Origin: Aurantiacibacter luteus
GTDB taxonomy: Bacteria; Pseudomonadota; Alphaproteobacteria; Sphingomonadales; Sphingomonadaceae
Reading direction: 5' to 3'
NCBI RefSeq assembly: GCF_001010945.1
Contig: NZ_LBHB01000002.1
Span: 982,501-1,046,500, forward strand
DNA length: 64,000 nucleotides
The translations under genes and the position numbers were made by a program. The notes under the pieces were generated by a model. The model searched no databases. It saw only the letters and a program-made list of their open reading frames with translations, and was not told the origin of the DNA. Positions within the stretch are counted from its first letter, which is position 1, and each line of letters starts with the position of its first letter. Shown piece after piece: positions 1-8,596 of this stretch.

Positions 1-1103
1 ACGGTGAAATCCTGGAACAGCGTGGCCGCGGGCAGGAAGGAACACCCGTCCTCTCCGGCCATTTCCGCCATTACCGCGCGCGCCACCTCTGCGGCCTCGG
101 CCTCGGAGAGATCGGGCAGCGGGGCGAGGTCGTCGGCGCTGGGCGAAGCGTCGGCCTGCCGCTCGATTGAGGCCTGGAGGTTGGCGGCGGCGATGGGCGC
201 CGTGGCTGGCGCGCCGTCGCCCCACAGGTCGGTCTGCGCGGGCGGTTCGGGCGCGGGGGCGTGGAGCAGCGCGGCCATGTCGTCGCCGGTGGCGAGCGGC
301 GGCGGGGTCAGCCCGCCCACGGTGGACTTGGCGCGCGTCTCCACGCTGCCGATCCTGACCGACACCGGCCTGCGGCTGATCGCCGGGCCGAGGCCGAGGA
401 AATGGCCGCGCTCGAGATCGCGGATCTGTTCGGCCTGCCGTCGCTCCATGCCCAGAAGGTCGGTCGCACGGATCATGTCGATGTCGAGAAAGGTTCGGCC
501 CATGAGGAAGTTCGAGGCTTCCGCCGCCACGTTCTTGGCGAGTTTTGCCAGCCGCTGCGTGGCGATCACGCCTGCAAGGCCGCGCTTGCGCCCGCGGCAC
601 ATGAGGTTGGTCATGGCGGCGAGCGAGGCGCGGCGCGCGTCGTCGGCCACCTCGCCGGATGCCGACGGCGCGAACAGCTGCGCCTCGTCGACGATGACCA
701 GCGCCGGGTACCAGTGGCGGTCGGGCGCGTCGAACAGCGCGGCGAGGAACTGCGCGGCGCAGCGCATCTGGTTGTCGATTTCCAGCCCGTCGAGCGCGAG
801 GACGACCGAGGCCCGGTGCTCGCGCGCGCGGGCGGCGAGGCGAACGATCTCGCCTTCCGAATAGGCCGCGCCGTCGATCACCACGTGGCCGAACGTCTCG
901 GCCAGGCTGACGAAATCCCCCTCGGGGTCGATCACCACCTGCTGGACGATCGCGGCACTCTTTTCGAGCAGGCGGCGCAGGAGGTGCGACTTGCCCGAAC
1001 CGCTGTTGCCCTGCACCAACAGGCGCGTGGCCAGCAATTCCTCGATATCCAGCATGATGGGCGACCCGCTGGCATCGTTTCCGAGATCGATCCGATTCGT
1101 CAC
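1..1103 (-). CDS. HerA/DUF87-like ATP-binding protein (3' end outside window)
   Basis: Partial gene; its 3' end lies beyond base 1. The likely start is the GTG at 1103, giving a protein that begins VTNRIDLGND. A Walker A motif GNSGSGKS lies near residues 32-39, a Walker B stretch ending VIVDEAQLF near 134-144, and an RGRKRG segment further on, followed by a Q-rich ATPase core typical of the HerA/FtsK-like DUF87 family. These proteins are hexameric DNA-translocating or remodelling ATPases. The C-terminal part seen here (after about residue 240) is Ala/Pro-rich and unlike the core. It lies 89 bp behind the SLOG-like membrane protein gene on the same strand, so the two may be co-transcribed. HerA relatives occur in several phage-defence systems and also in phage and housekeeping contexts, so the role is open. 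Confidence 0.8.
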   Translation of the reverse strand, partial: MTNRIDLGNDASGSPIMLDIEELLATRLLVQGNSGSGKSHLLRRLLEKSAAIVQQVVIDPEGDFVSLAETFGHVVIDGAAYSEGEIVRLAARAREHRASVVLALDGLEIDNQMRCAAQFLAALFDAPDRHWYPALVIVDEAQLFAPSASGEVADDARRASLAAMTNLMCRGRKRGLAGVIATQRLAKLAKNVAAEASNFLMGRTFLDIDMIRATDLLGMERRQAEQIRDLERGHFLGLGPAISRRPVSVRIGSVETRAKSTVGGLTPPPLATGDDMAALLHAPAPEPPAQTDLWGDGAPATAPIAAANLQASIERQADASPSADDLAPLPDLSEAEAAEVARAVMAEMAGEDGCSFLPAATLFQDFT

Positions 1104-1192
1104 CCGGTCTTGGTAGCAAGCCCGCCAGACGGCTCACGCCGCCACCGTCGGTTTTCCGCAGCTTTGCGGTCGGCTGCCGAAGGTCCCGCGGC

Positions 1193-3163
1193 TCAGGCCG
1201 GCAGCGCGATGTGCTTGCCGCCGAACACCGCCTGCCAGCTCTCGATTTCCGCAACGGTAATCTCGTCGACGGCGCGGGCGAGGTCGGCGACGCCGCGATA
1301 GTCGACGGCGTCCGCCGGGCCGTTCAGCAGCAGGCGGATGCGCCCGGCGAGCGCGTCCAGCTTCTCGGCGGTGACTTCCGAGATGGCTGCGAAGCGCTCG
1401 AAATCGCCGAAGTAGCGGATTGCCGCGAGACTAGCGCCGAGCGTGGGAAAGGCGACGCCGAGAAAGGTGAACACCTTGGCCACGCGGTACGGCAGGTCGG
1501 CGGGCAACACCCCGATGGCGGCAAGCGCGGCGATGGTGAGGTAGATGGATACGGAGACGACCGCGCAGACGAAGAACCGCGCGGCAATGTGGTCGAGCCG
1601 GTGATGCACCCGCGCGAGGCGCACCGCCTTGGCACGGTGATAGTCGCGCTGTGCCAGCGCGTGCGGCTCCAGCAGGGTTCCCAGTGCGGCGCGCAGGTAC
1701 GCGCGCGAAATCCGGACCTCCGGCAGGCCGAGGCGGCGCAGGCGGTGACGGGCATGGTATTCGGGCCAGGCGACGGCGCTGCCGCGCGGCCAGCGCCCCG
1801 GCGGGCGGGCGATCCCGAGCGGAAGGAGGATTGGCGCGTGGCGCAGGTACTCGGCCACGCGCCGGGTGTCGAACCAGCGCTGGTGCCAGCGCTGTCGTCG
1901 GCCAGCCTTCAAGAAGAACACAATCTGAGCCAGCAGGAACAGTTCCATTCCCGCGAACACCCATTTCTCATTCTCGTATCCAAGGGGTTGGTACGAAATC
2001 CCCACGATCACCGCGAGCGCGGCGAGAAGGAAGCTGGCTATCATCCCGCTTCGATAGGCGTCGGAAAGCCAGATCGAGATACCGTCCGCCCACGCAAAAT
2101 CCGGCAGTACCTCGTGTTCAATTTGGTCCACCAGCGACTTGTCGCCTCCCGGCAGGGCACGGCTTGCGGCGAGCACGGCGGCACCGCGGCCCACGGCAAT
2201 GTCTTCCGGCTTTTCGTAGGTTAGCAGCAGCGGTCCGCTATTCTTCCACCCCTCGGCCTTATAGTCCGGGCCAAACGCCCGATCGATAAGGCGATAGCCA
2301 AGCCACATCGGGCTGGAGCGTCCGGTCCAGCGCTCGCGCGCCAGCGCATCGCCGCCGTGCCCGGCCTCGCCGCCCGCGGGGTGCAGCGCGTGGCGCACGA
2401 CGGTCTTCAACGCCGCGGCCTGCTGGCTCTCGGAATAGGTGAGGTGGGCAAGGGCCTCGGGCGTGGCGACGACACGCCAACGTTCGGGGCACGCCGGGGC
2501 GATCAGCAGAACCGGCGTGCCGAGCGCGAGCGCTGGCGCAATTGCGTGTGAGGTGCCGCCCATGCGGTCGAGCGTCGTGCCGTTTTCAAATCCGATGACG
2601 AGATCGGATTGCTCGATCATTACCCGCTGTGCGAGTGCCACCTGCTCTGCATGCTGCAAGGCAAAGGCTCGCGCGCGTACCGGATCGCCGGGCTCTTCGA
2701 GCATGGCCGTGAACAGTGCGGCTAAGCTCTCGTCCTGATCGGCGATTTCGAACAGGCGCGCACGAGCTTCCAGCGCGGCAATCTCCTTGGCCCGCGCCTC
2801 CACGTCGGTGTCCTCCGGGGCTGTGTTCGCAAGCAGCGCACGAGCGTCTGCGGGCGATCGCGGCGCGGCTGCGATCGCCCGATTTAGGCGGCGTCCGTAA
2901 GGCAGGGGAGCGACGAGCTCCCACCCCGACGCCAGTGCGGTACGGGCGGCGACCCGGTCGATTTCGCTTGCGAGAAGGGTGTGCATGCGCGTGGGGGCGA
3001 CTTGGGCGGGGTCGGCGCCGACCAGCGCATCGATGCGAGTTAGGATTGCTTGCAGCGCCGCGCTCACCGCCTCGCAGCTTGCGACCTTGGCCGGATAGCC
3101 GTCGTCGTGGCTGATCAGGCCAAGCGACAGTTGAGGAACGGGAGGCGGAGGGGGCGCTGGCAT
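1193..3163 (-). CDS. SLOG-like nucleotide-sensor domain fused to 4-TM SLATT-like region
   Basis: This 656-residue protein is not a familiar enzyme. Its N-terminal ~330 residues read like a SLOG (LOG/DprA-like Rossmannoid) domain: an early SHDDGYP segment, WELVAPLPYG near residue 90, and a QSDLVIGFENG...GGTSHAI...GTPVLLIAP block near 195-230, which matches the usual 'sD.vIa..dG...GGT...A...g.PV..I' pattern. Two hydrophobic pairs follow, near residues 370-425 and 545-605. A W..RR.AEYLR segment after the first pair and a soluble tail after the second both resemble SLATT/DUF4231 membrane effectors. SLOG-SLATT pairings are known in predicted nucleotide-activated bacterial immunity. That this is a ligand-gated membrane effector is inference. 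It is divergent from the PhoX-like gene and upstream of the HerA-like ATPase. Confidence 0.6.
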   Translation of the reverse strand: MPAPPPPPVPQLSLGLISHDDGYPAKVASCEAVSAALQAILTRIDALVGADPAQVAPTRMHTLLASEIDRVAARTALASGWELVAPLPYGRRLNRAIAAAPRSPADARALLANTAPEDTDVEARAKEIAALEARARLFEIADQDESLAALFTAMLEEPGDPVRARAFALQHAEQVALAQRVMIEQSDLVIGFENGTTLDRMGGTSHAIAPALALGTPVLLIAPACPERWRVVATPEALAHLTYSESQQAAALKTVVRHALHPAGGEAGHGGDALARERWTGRSSPMWLGYRLIDRAFGPDYKAEGWKNSGPLLLTYEKPEDIAVGRGAAVLAASRALPGGDKSLVDQIEHEVLPDFAWADGISIWLSDAYRSGMIASFLLAALAVIVGISYQPLGYENEKWVFAGMELFLLAQIVFFLKAGRRQRWHQRWFDTRRVAEYLRHAPILLPLGIARPPGRWPRGSAVAWPEYHARHRLRRLGLPEVRISRAYLRAALGTLLEPHALAQRDYHRAKAVRLARVHHRLDHIAARFFVCAVVSVSIYLTIAALAAIGVLPADLPYRVAKVFTFLGVAFPTLGASLAAIRYFGDFERFAAISEVTAEKLDALAGRIRLLLNGPADAVDYRGVADLARAVDEITVAEIESWQAVFGGKHIALPA

Positions 3164-3309
3164 TGGCTGTCGATGTCGTCACAAACGCACTGCCCGTCAA
3201 TCTTCGCGAGACCTCACCACGACATGGTCTGGCCGGAAAGCTGCGCTGGAGGCGAGCGCGAGGATCGGCTAAGGCACGCGCCGCGAGTCAAAAGTCAAAA
3301 GGTCGCCCC

Positions 3310-4629
3310 ATGCATACCGATCGTCGCCAATTCCTCGCTGCCACCGGCACCGCCTTTGCCGGATTGCTGGTAACGGGATGCACCCTCTCGCCGCGCGTCG
3401 CTGGCGCTGGCCTGCCCGCGGGCGAGCGGTTCGGTGCGCTGGTGCCCGATCCGGCGGGCGTGCTCGATCTGCCGCAGGGCTTCTCCTACCGCGTGATCTC
3501 GCGGCTGGGCGATGCGATGAGCGACGGCTTCACCGTCCCCGACAATGCCGATGGCATGGGCTGCTTCGACATCGGCAACGGCGAGCTGGCGCTGGTCCGC
3601 AACCACGAGCTGGTGCCGCAATCGGATGGCGGCGGCGTGGCTGGCCGGGCCTACGATACCGTCGCGCGCAGCCTCGTGCCATTGCCGGGCGGCACGACGA
3701 CGATCGTGCTCGACAAGGCGACGCTGGAGCGCAAGCGCGAATACCGCAGCCTCGCGGGCACCATCCGCAATTGCGCGGGCGGCATTACGCCATGGGGCAG
3801 CTGGCTGACCTGCGAGGAGAACACCGCAAGGGGCGACGGCCGCATCAACCGCGACCACGGCTACGTGTTCGAGGTGCCCGCCGATGCCGGCGGTCTCGTC
3901 GATCCGTTGCCGCTGACCGCCATGGGCCGGTTCAACCACGAGGCGGCCTGCGTCGATCCGGCGACGGGCGTGGTCTACATGACCGAGGACCGCCCGGATT
4001 CGCTGCTCTACCGCTATCTGCCGACCTACCCGGGTCGGCTGGAGCGCGGCGGCACGCTGCAAGCCCTTGTGCTGGAGGGCATTCGCGATACCCGCAATAT
4101 CGGCACCGCATTGCTGGCGGTGGGGCAGCCGGTGCGCGGCACCTGGATCACGCTCGACAATCCCGAGGCGCCCGAGGACGACCTTCGCACACGCGGTGCG
4201 GCCATGGGCGCGGCGGTGTTCGCGCGGGGCGAGGGCATCTGGATGGGCGATGGCGAGATGTATTTCACCGCCACCAGCGGTGGCGCGGCGCAGCAGGGGC
4301 AAATCTTCCGCCTGAAGCCGAACATCCATGAAGGCGACGTGCTCGACCTCTTCTACGAGAGCCCGGCGCTGTCCGAATACAGCTTCGGCGACAACCTGTG
4401 CATCACCCCCTTCGGCGACCTGATGGTGTGCGAGGACCAGTACGGCGATGCCATCGATAACCACCTGCGCGGCGTGACCCCGACGGGCGAGGCCTATGCC
4501 TTCGGCCACGTGCGCGTGCAGAGCGAAACGGCGGGCGCCTGCTTCTCGCCCGACGGGCGCACGATGTTCCTCAACGTCTACAGCCCGGCGATGACCTTGG
4601 CGATCACCGGGCCCTGGCCGCAGACATAG
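3310..4629 (+). CDS. PhoX-family (DUF839) exported protein
   Basis: Encodes 439 residues. The ATG at 3310 is preferred over an in-frame upstream start at 3163 because it opens directly on an export signal: DRRQFLAATG (Tat-like twin arginine) then a hydrophobic stretch and a lipobox-like LLVTGC, so the product is probably a Tat-exported, possibly lipidated periplasmic protein. The body carries PhoX hallmarks: RNHEL near residue 98, the TCEENT motif near 165, and GRFNHEA further on. PhoX proteins are Ca/Fe-dependent phosphatases. This member is shorter than classical PhoX, so substrate and activity are uncertain. It stands alone, with a 146-bp gap to the divergent SLOG-like gene, and ends 3 bp before the convergent valine-degradation genes. 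Confidence 0.8.
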   Translation: MHTDRRQFLAATGTAFAGLLVTGCTLSPRVAGAGLPAGERFGALVPDPAGVLDLPQGFSYRVISRLGDAMSDGFTVPDNADGMGCFDIGNGELALVRNHELVPQSDGGGVAGRAYDTVARSLVPLPGGTTTIVLDKATLERKREYRSLAGTIRNCAGGITPWGSWLTCEENTARGDGRINRDHGYVFEVPADAGGLVDPLPLTAMGRFNHEAACVDPATGVVYMTEDRPDSLLYRYLPTYPGRLERGGTLQALVLEGIRDTRNIGTALLAVGQPVRGTWITLDNPEAPEDDLRTRGAAMGAAVFARGEGIWMGDGEMYFTATSGGAAQQGQIFRLKPNIHEGDVLDLFYESPALSEYSFGDNLCITPFGDLMVCEDQYGDAIDNHLRGVTPTGEAYAFGHVRVQSETAGACFSPDGRTMFLNVYSPAMTLAITGPWPQT

Positions 4630-4632
4630 GGC

Positions 4633-5685
4633 TCAGCCCGGGAACGGCGTCCACTCGCCGCCGTCGGGATCCTCGGCAAAGATCGCGTCGATCAGCGCCG
4701 GGTGTACGTCCGCAGGGCGGGCCGGATCCCACACCGGGTCGTTCGTCTTGTCGAGCAGGACAGCGCGCACGCCCTCCGCGAAATCGTGCCGCAGCATCAT
4801 CCGGCTGGCGACGCGGTATTCCATGCGCATGTTATCGGCAAAGGTCTCGCACGCGGCGTTTTCAGCGAACTGGCGCAGCGCGACCACGCCGGTGGTGGGG
4901 CACTTGGCACGCACCGCGTCCAGCTCCTTTGCCGCCCACTCGCTCTCGTCCGCCTCCAGCGCGGCGATGATGCCCTCTAACGTGTCAGGGTTAAACAGGC
5001 GGTCGATCTTTACCGCATTGCCGGCGATGCGCGCCTCGGGCCGCTCGCCGGCATCCTTGCCGAGCACCTCGAAGACCGTCTCGCCCGCGACGAGCCGCGC
5101 CTTGATGTCGCCCAGCGCGTCCGACGGCAGGTAGTGGGTCGCAAGCCCCGCCCAGAGACATTCCGCCCCGTCCAGCCGCGCGCCCGTCAGCGCCAGGAAC
5201 TTGCCCGTCGCGCCCGGCAGGCGCGGCAGGTACCAGCCCGCGCCGACGTCGGGAAACAGGCCGATCGCGCCTTCGGGCATGGCGAACTTCGTGTTCTCGG
5301 TCGCCACGCGGAACTTGCACGGCTGCGAGATGCCGACCCCGCCGCCCATGGTGATGCCGTCCATGAAGGCCACGGTCGGCTTCGGGTAGGTGAACAGCAG
5401 GTGGTTGAGCCGGTATTCCGCGTGGAAGAACGCGCGGCCCGCCTTGCCGCCGTCGGTCAGCGCGCTGTCGCGCACCAGCGCCACGTCCCCGCCCGCGCAG
5501 AAGCCGCGCGTGCCCGGCTCGTGCTCGATCATCACTGCGCGCACCGCGTCGTCCCCGCGCCAGGCGAGCAGGGCTTCGGACATGGCCTCGACCATCTCCA
5601 GCGTCAGCGCATGAATGGGCTTGGGGCGGGTGAGGGTGATGCGGCCGATGGGGCCATCGATACGGGTGCGAACCTGGTCGGTCAT
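4633..5685 (-). CDS. 3-hydroxyisobutyryl-CoA hydrolase (enoyl-CoA hydratase/isomerase family)
   Basis: A 350-residue crotonase-fold protein. The crotonase oxyanion-hole motifs are seen as GFCAGGD near residue 63 and GITMGGGVGIS near 117, followed by FAMPEGAIGLFPDVGAGWYL, which is typical of 3-hydroxyisobutyryl-CoA hydrolases rather than plain enoyl-CoA hydratases. Length also matches that subfamily (about 350). The enzyme frees 3-hydroxyisobutyrate from its CoA ester in valine catabolism. It overlaps the VOC gene upstream by 4 bp (start ATG in its neighbour's stop region) and sits in one unit with the acyl-CoA dehydrogenase, which supports a valine-degradation role. The dehydrogenases of the later steps are not in this window. 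Confidence 0.85.
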   Translation of the reverse strand: MTDQVRTRIDGPIGRITLTRPKPIHALTLEMVEAMSEALLAWRGDDAVRAVMIEHEPGTRGFCAGGDVALVRDSALTDGGKAGRAFFHAEYRLNHLLFTYPKPTVAFMDGITMGGGVGISQPCKFRVATENTKFAMPEGAIGLFPDVGAGWYLPRLPGATGKFLALTGARLDGAECLWAGLATHYLPSDALGDIKARLVAGETVFEVLGKDAGERPEARIAGNAVKIDRLFNPDTLEGIIAALEADESEWAAKELDAVRAKCPTTGVVALRQFAENAACETFADNMRMEYRVASRMMLRHDFAEGVRAVLLDKTNDPVWDPARPADVHPALIDAIFAEDPDGGEWTPFPG

Positions 5686-6071
5686 GCGGCTTTCCTCTGT
5701 TCGATCAAGTCCCAGCGGTTGCCCCAGGGATCGGTGAAGACGGCGACGGTGCCGTATGCTTCATGGCGCGGCTCTTCGACGAAACTGGCCCCGTGGGCGA
5801 GCAACTGCGCGTGGCTGGCGGCAAAGTCGGATGTGTGAACGAACCAACCTACACGGCCGCCCGTCTGACTGCCGACCGCTGCGGATTGCGCCTCGTTCGT
5901 GGCGCGCGCCAGCAGGAGCTTGCCCCCGCCGTCGCCGCCGACCACGACCCAGCGTTTTCCATCGCCGAGATCGGTGTCCTCCTCCAGCATGAAGCCCAGC
6001 GCGGCGGTGAAGAATTCGATCGCCTCGTCGTAGTCGGGAACGACCAGCGCGGTCATCGCGAGGGTGTTCAC
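5682..6071 (-). CDS. VOC (glyoxalase/bleomycin resistance) family protein
   Basis: A 129-residue single VOC domain. It shows the typical DYDEAIEFFTAALGF opening after the first strand, the EEDTDLGDGKRWVVVG strand pair, and the closing TDPWGNRWDLIE that supplies a metal ligand in this superfamily. VOC enzymes include glyoxalases, epimerases and resistance proteins, and the substrate cannot be read from the sequence. It overlaps both neighbours by 4 bp (acyl-CoA dehydrogenase upstream, hydroxyisobutyryl-CoA hydrolase downstream), so it is translationally coupled to the valine-degradation genes. Confidence 0.85.
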   Translation of the reverse strand: MNTLAMTALVVPDYDEAIEFFTAALGFMLEEDTDLGDGKRWVVVGGDGGGKLLLARATNEAQSAAVGSQTGGRVGWFVHTSDFAASHAQLLAHGASFVEEPRHEAYGTVAVFTDPWGNRWDLIEQRKAA

Positions 6072-7213
6072 TGCCGCAGCAGGTCCCGGCCCACGATCAT
6101 CCGCATGACCTGGTTCGTGCCCTCGAGAATCGAGTGGACGCGCAGGTCGCGCCAGAAGCGTTCGATGGGGTAGTCCCTGAGGTAACCGTAGCCACCGAAC
6201 AGTTGCAGCGCGTCGTTGACCACCTTGCTGCCGATGTCGGTGGCGAGGCGCTTGGCCATGGCGGAGAAGCGGCTCTTGTCGGGTGCGTTCTCTGTCACCT
6301 TAGCGGCGGCGAGATAGAGCAGGGCGCGCGCGGCCTCGAGGTCGGTCGCCATGTCGGCGAGCATGAACTGGGTGTTCTGGAAGTCCGCGATCGGCTGGCC
6401 GAACTGCTGGCGGTCCTTGGTATAGGCCACCGCTTCGTCGAGGCAGCGCTGCGCTCCGCCGAGCGAGCAGGCGCCGATGTTGATGCGCCCGCCGTCGAGA
6501 CCGGCCATGGCGAAGCGGAAGCCCTCGCCCTCCGCACCCACGCGGTTGGCGACGGGCACGCGGCAATCCTCGAAGATGACCTGCGCGGTGGGGCTGGCGT
6601 TCCAGCCGAGCTTCTTCTCCGGCGCGCCGAAGCTGAGGCCCGGCGTTCCCTTTTCGACCACCAGGCAGCTGATGCCGCGCGCCTTCTCGTCGCCGGTGCG
6701 GACCATCACCAGGTAGACGTCATTGACCCCGCCGCCGCTGATGAACTGCTTGGTGCCGTTGAGGACGTAGTGGTCGCCGTCCAGCCTTGCGGTCGTCTTG
6801 AGCGCCGCCGCGTCCGATCCGCTGCCGGGTTCGGTCAGGCAGTAGCTCGCCAGCTTCTCCATCGAGATGAGGTCCGGCAGGAAGCGGTCCTTCAGCTCCT
6901 GCCCGCCGAAGGTGTCGATCATCCAGGCGGCCATGTTGTGGATCGAGATGAAGGCGCTTGTCGTCGGGCAGCCGTAGGCCATGGCCTCCATGATCAGCGC
7001 CGCCTCCAGCCGGCCGAGCCCGATACCGCCCGATGCTTCGCTGACGTAGATCGCGCCGAAGCCCAGCTCGGCGGTGGACTTGATGACGTCCACCGGGAAA
7101 TGATGCTGCTCGTCCCATTCGCCCGCGTGGGGGGTGATGGCATCGGCGGTGAACCGCTGGGCCATCTCCTGGATGGCGAGCTGGTCGTCGGTAAGCTGGA
7201 ATTGTCCGGTCAT
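6068..7213 (-). CDS. Acyl-CoA dehydrogenase, probably isobutyryl-CoA dehydrogenase
   Basis: A 381-residue flavoprotein of the acyl-CoA dehydrogenase family. Start ATG 7213 (MTGQFQLTDDQ) is chosen over an upstream in-frame ATG because it gives the usual family N-terminus. Family signatures include CLTEPGSGSDAAALKT near residue 125, the QFGQPIADFQ segment, FGGYGYLRDYPIERFWRD, and the C-terminal SILEGTNQVMRMIVGR, which carries the catalytic glutamate position of the short-chain/branched group. The partner hydrolase downstream points to valine catabolism, converting isobutyryl-CoA to methacrylyl-CoA with electron transfer to ETF. It is the first gene of the three-gene unit. Isovaleryl- or short-chain specificity remains possible. 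Confidence 0.8.
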   Translation of the reverse strand: MTGQFQLTDDQLAIQEMAQRFTADAITPHAGEWDEQHHFPVDVIKSTAELGFGAIYVSEASGGIGLGRLEAALIMEAMAYGCPTTSAFISIHNMAAWMIDTFGGQELKDRFLPDLISMEKLASYCLTEPGSGSDAAALKTTARLDGDHYVLNGTKQFISGGGVNDVYLVMVRTGDEKARGISCLVVEKGTPGLSFGAPEKKLGWNASPTAQVIFEDCRVPVANRVGAEGEGFRFAMAGLDGGRINIGACSLGGAQRCLDEAVAYTKDRQQFGQPIADFQNTQFMLADMATDLEAARALLYLAAAKVTENAPDKSRFSAMAKRLATDIGSKVVNDALQLFGGYGYLRDYPIERFWRDLRVHSILEGTNQVMRMIVGRDLLRQ

Positions 7214-7288
7214 CGAAGGGCGTCTCCTGCCCGCTCCCATGTCAGGAAGCGGTTGCAGGCGCAACCGGATGCATGGGCCGTGGGCCTA

Positions 7289-7642
7289 TCAGCCGCCCCA
7301 GTCGTCGGCCATGCCCTCGCCGTCGTCCATCGGCACGGGGTCGAAACCTTCGGTGGTATCGACGAGGTCGTCGGGCGAGGCATCGTGGACCTGCGGCTCT
7401 CCCTCGCCCGGAGGCGCGCCGGCGGCGCTCTCCTCGGCAAGGCTGCCGGCGCTGGTCGGCTGGGCCGAGGGCTCGCGCCCGAAGCTGCCGCCCCCGCCGC
7501 CCCGCTTGCGCAGGACGATTTCCTGCTCGCCGTCGCCGCTGGAGGCCATCACCGCATCGTTGCGGCTGGCAAGGTCGTCGCCGCATCCGGCAAGCAGCAG
7601 CGGACAGGCGATAAGCAGGACGGTTTTCGTGACGGTGGCCAT
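7289..7642 (-). CDS. Small lipoprotein of unknown function
   Basis: Encodes 117 residues. The N-terminus is a lipoprotein signal (VTKTVLLIACPLLLAGC, Cys near residue 20). After it come a short charged region, a glycine run (RGGGGGSFG) and a low-complexity acidic tail ending DDGEGMADDWGG. No catalytic motif or known fold is visible, so no function is offered. It is probably an outer- or inner-membrane-anchored periplasmic protein. It lies on its own between the dehydrogenase unit and the I78-type inhibitor gene, on the same strand. Confidence 0.65.
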   Translation of the reverse strand: MATVTKTVLLIACPLLLAGCGDDLASRNDAVMASSGDGEQEIVLRKRGGGGGSFGREPSAQPTSAGSLAEESAAGAPPGEGEPQVHDASPDDLVDTTEGFDPVPMDDGEGMADDWGG

Positions 7643-7711
7643 GACGAGAGCTTCCGAGCGCTGGGGCGAACGCCGTCGGCCTAGCGCAAAATGGTTACCA
7701 TCGTCCTGCCG

Positions 7712-8008
7712 CTACCCGCAGGAGATGCGGTCCACCATCAGCGACCGGTCATAGCTGACGGTCAGCCTGTCAGGCCGGAAATCCATCGTCATCGCGCTGT
7801 CGGGCGGGGCCCAGCGCAGCTGGCGGGCACGCGTGACGCGCAGGAGTTCGGCACCGAGCTCCTGCGTGGCGCGCTGGCCGATATGGCGCTGCGCCGCATC
7901 GGCGCTGCACTCGCCCGACGGCTCGCGCACCGCCATGCCGTCGTCGGCGGTCGTGGTGCAGGCGGCGAGCGAGCCGAGCGCCAGGACGGACAGGACTACA
8001 ACCTTCAT
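7712..8008 (-). CDS. Peptidase inhibitor I78 family lipoprotein
   Basis: A 98-residue exported protein: lipoprotein signal VVLSVLALGSLAAC, then a compact domain with the I78 pattern, namely HIGQRATQELGAELL, the ARQLRWAPPDSAMTMD strand with the conserved R...P, DFRPDRLTVSYD, and a terminal VDRISCG with the conserved Cys-Gly end. I78 proteins are small periplasmic inhibitors of serine peptidases, named after an Aspergillus elastase inhibitor. The target here is unknown. It is 10 bp upstream of the next minus-strand lipoprotein's stop, so the two are probably expressed together. Confidence 0.8.
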   Translation of the reverse strand: MKVVVLSVLALGSLAACTTTADDGMAVREPSGECSADAAQRHIGQRATQELGAELLRVTRARQLRWAPPDSAMTMDFRPDRLTVSYDRSLMVDRISCG

Positions 8009-8018
8009 CGTCTTCTCC

Positions 8019-8507
8019 TCAATTGCATTTCGAATAGCTGCGCGGCCCCGGCGGAGCGTCGTCCCCGATTTCCTCCAGCACGAGGGTGTCGGGCCCGGAA
8101 AGCGTCAGCGTAAGATCGCGCGACCACTGCATTCCCTCGCCCTCGTAGTCGAAGGTGCCGCGCAGCGCGTTGTCGCCGGCAAGCATGGCCTGGCCGATCT
8201 CGGCAACGGATTCGTAGAACGTGAGCGTCGTGCCATCGATCGTCATCAGGCCCTTATTCGCGGGCTCGTTGGGATCGCAATCGGCCTCGGTCATGCCCCA
8301 GCGGCCCTGCATGGCGGCGGGAATGGCGGTGACGGGTTGTGCGGCCGGTATGCTGGCATCGGAATTCGGCGCTGGCGTTTCCACATCGGCGGCGGGCGCG
8401 TCGGCTGCGGGATCGGGTGCGGTCGCCTCAGGTGCGGCGTCGCAGGCGGACAGCGCCAGTGCCAAGGTTGCGAGACAGGCCAGGACAGGCATGCGGGCGC
8501 GGCTCAT
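8019..8507 (-). CDS. Small lipoprotein of unknown function
   Basis: Encodes 162 residues from ATG 8507. An ATG two codons earlier (8513) sits only 2 nt from the AGGAG at 8516-8520, whereas 8507 is 8 nt away, so 8507 is preferred. A lipoprotein signal (ACLATLALALSAC) is followed by an Ala/Pro/Asp-rich linker and a domain with QGRWGMTEADCDPN and a terminal SYSKC. Lipocalin-like or META-like small periplasmic proteins can look like this, but I cannot assign a family. It lies between the MtfA-type peptidase gene and the I78 inhibitor gene, all on the minus strand. Confidence 0.65.
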   Translation of the reverse strand: MSRARMPVLACLATLALALSACDAAPEATAPDPAADAPAADVETPAPNSDASIPAAQPVTAIPAAMQGRWGMTEADCDPNEPANKGLMTIDGTTLTFYESVAEIGQAMLAGDNALRGTFDYEGEGMQWSRDLTLTLSGPDTLVLEEIGDDAPPGPRSYSKCN

Positions 8508-8596
8508 CGGCATTTCTCCTGATAGATGCCTCTCTCCTACGCTCGGAAACCGCAGAGGTGCCCAGCCAAACACAGAACCCGGCGGGGCGGCAGCAT

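Noticed and set aside
4-1301. Long plus-strand open frames over the first 1.3 kb
   Set aside because: They are antisense to the HerA-like gene, whose minus-strand frame shows Walker A/B motifs. The plus-strand products are Ala/Arg-rich with no domain.
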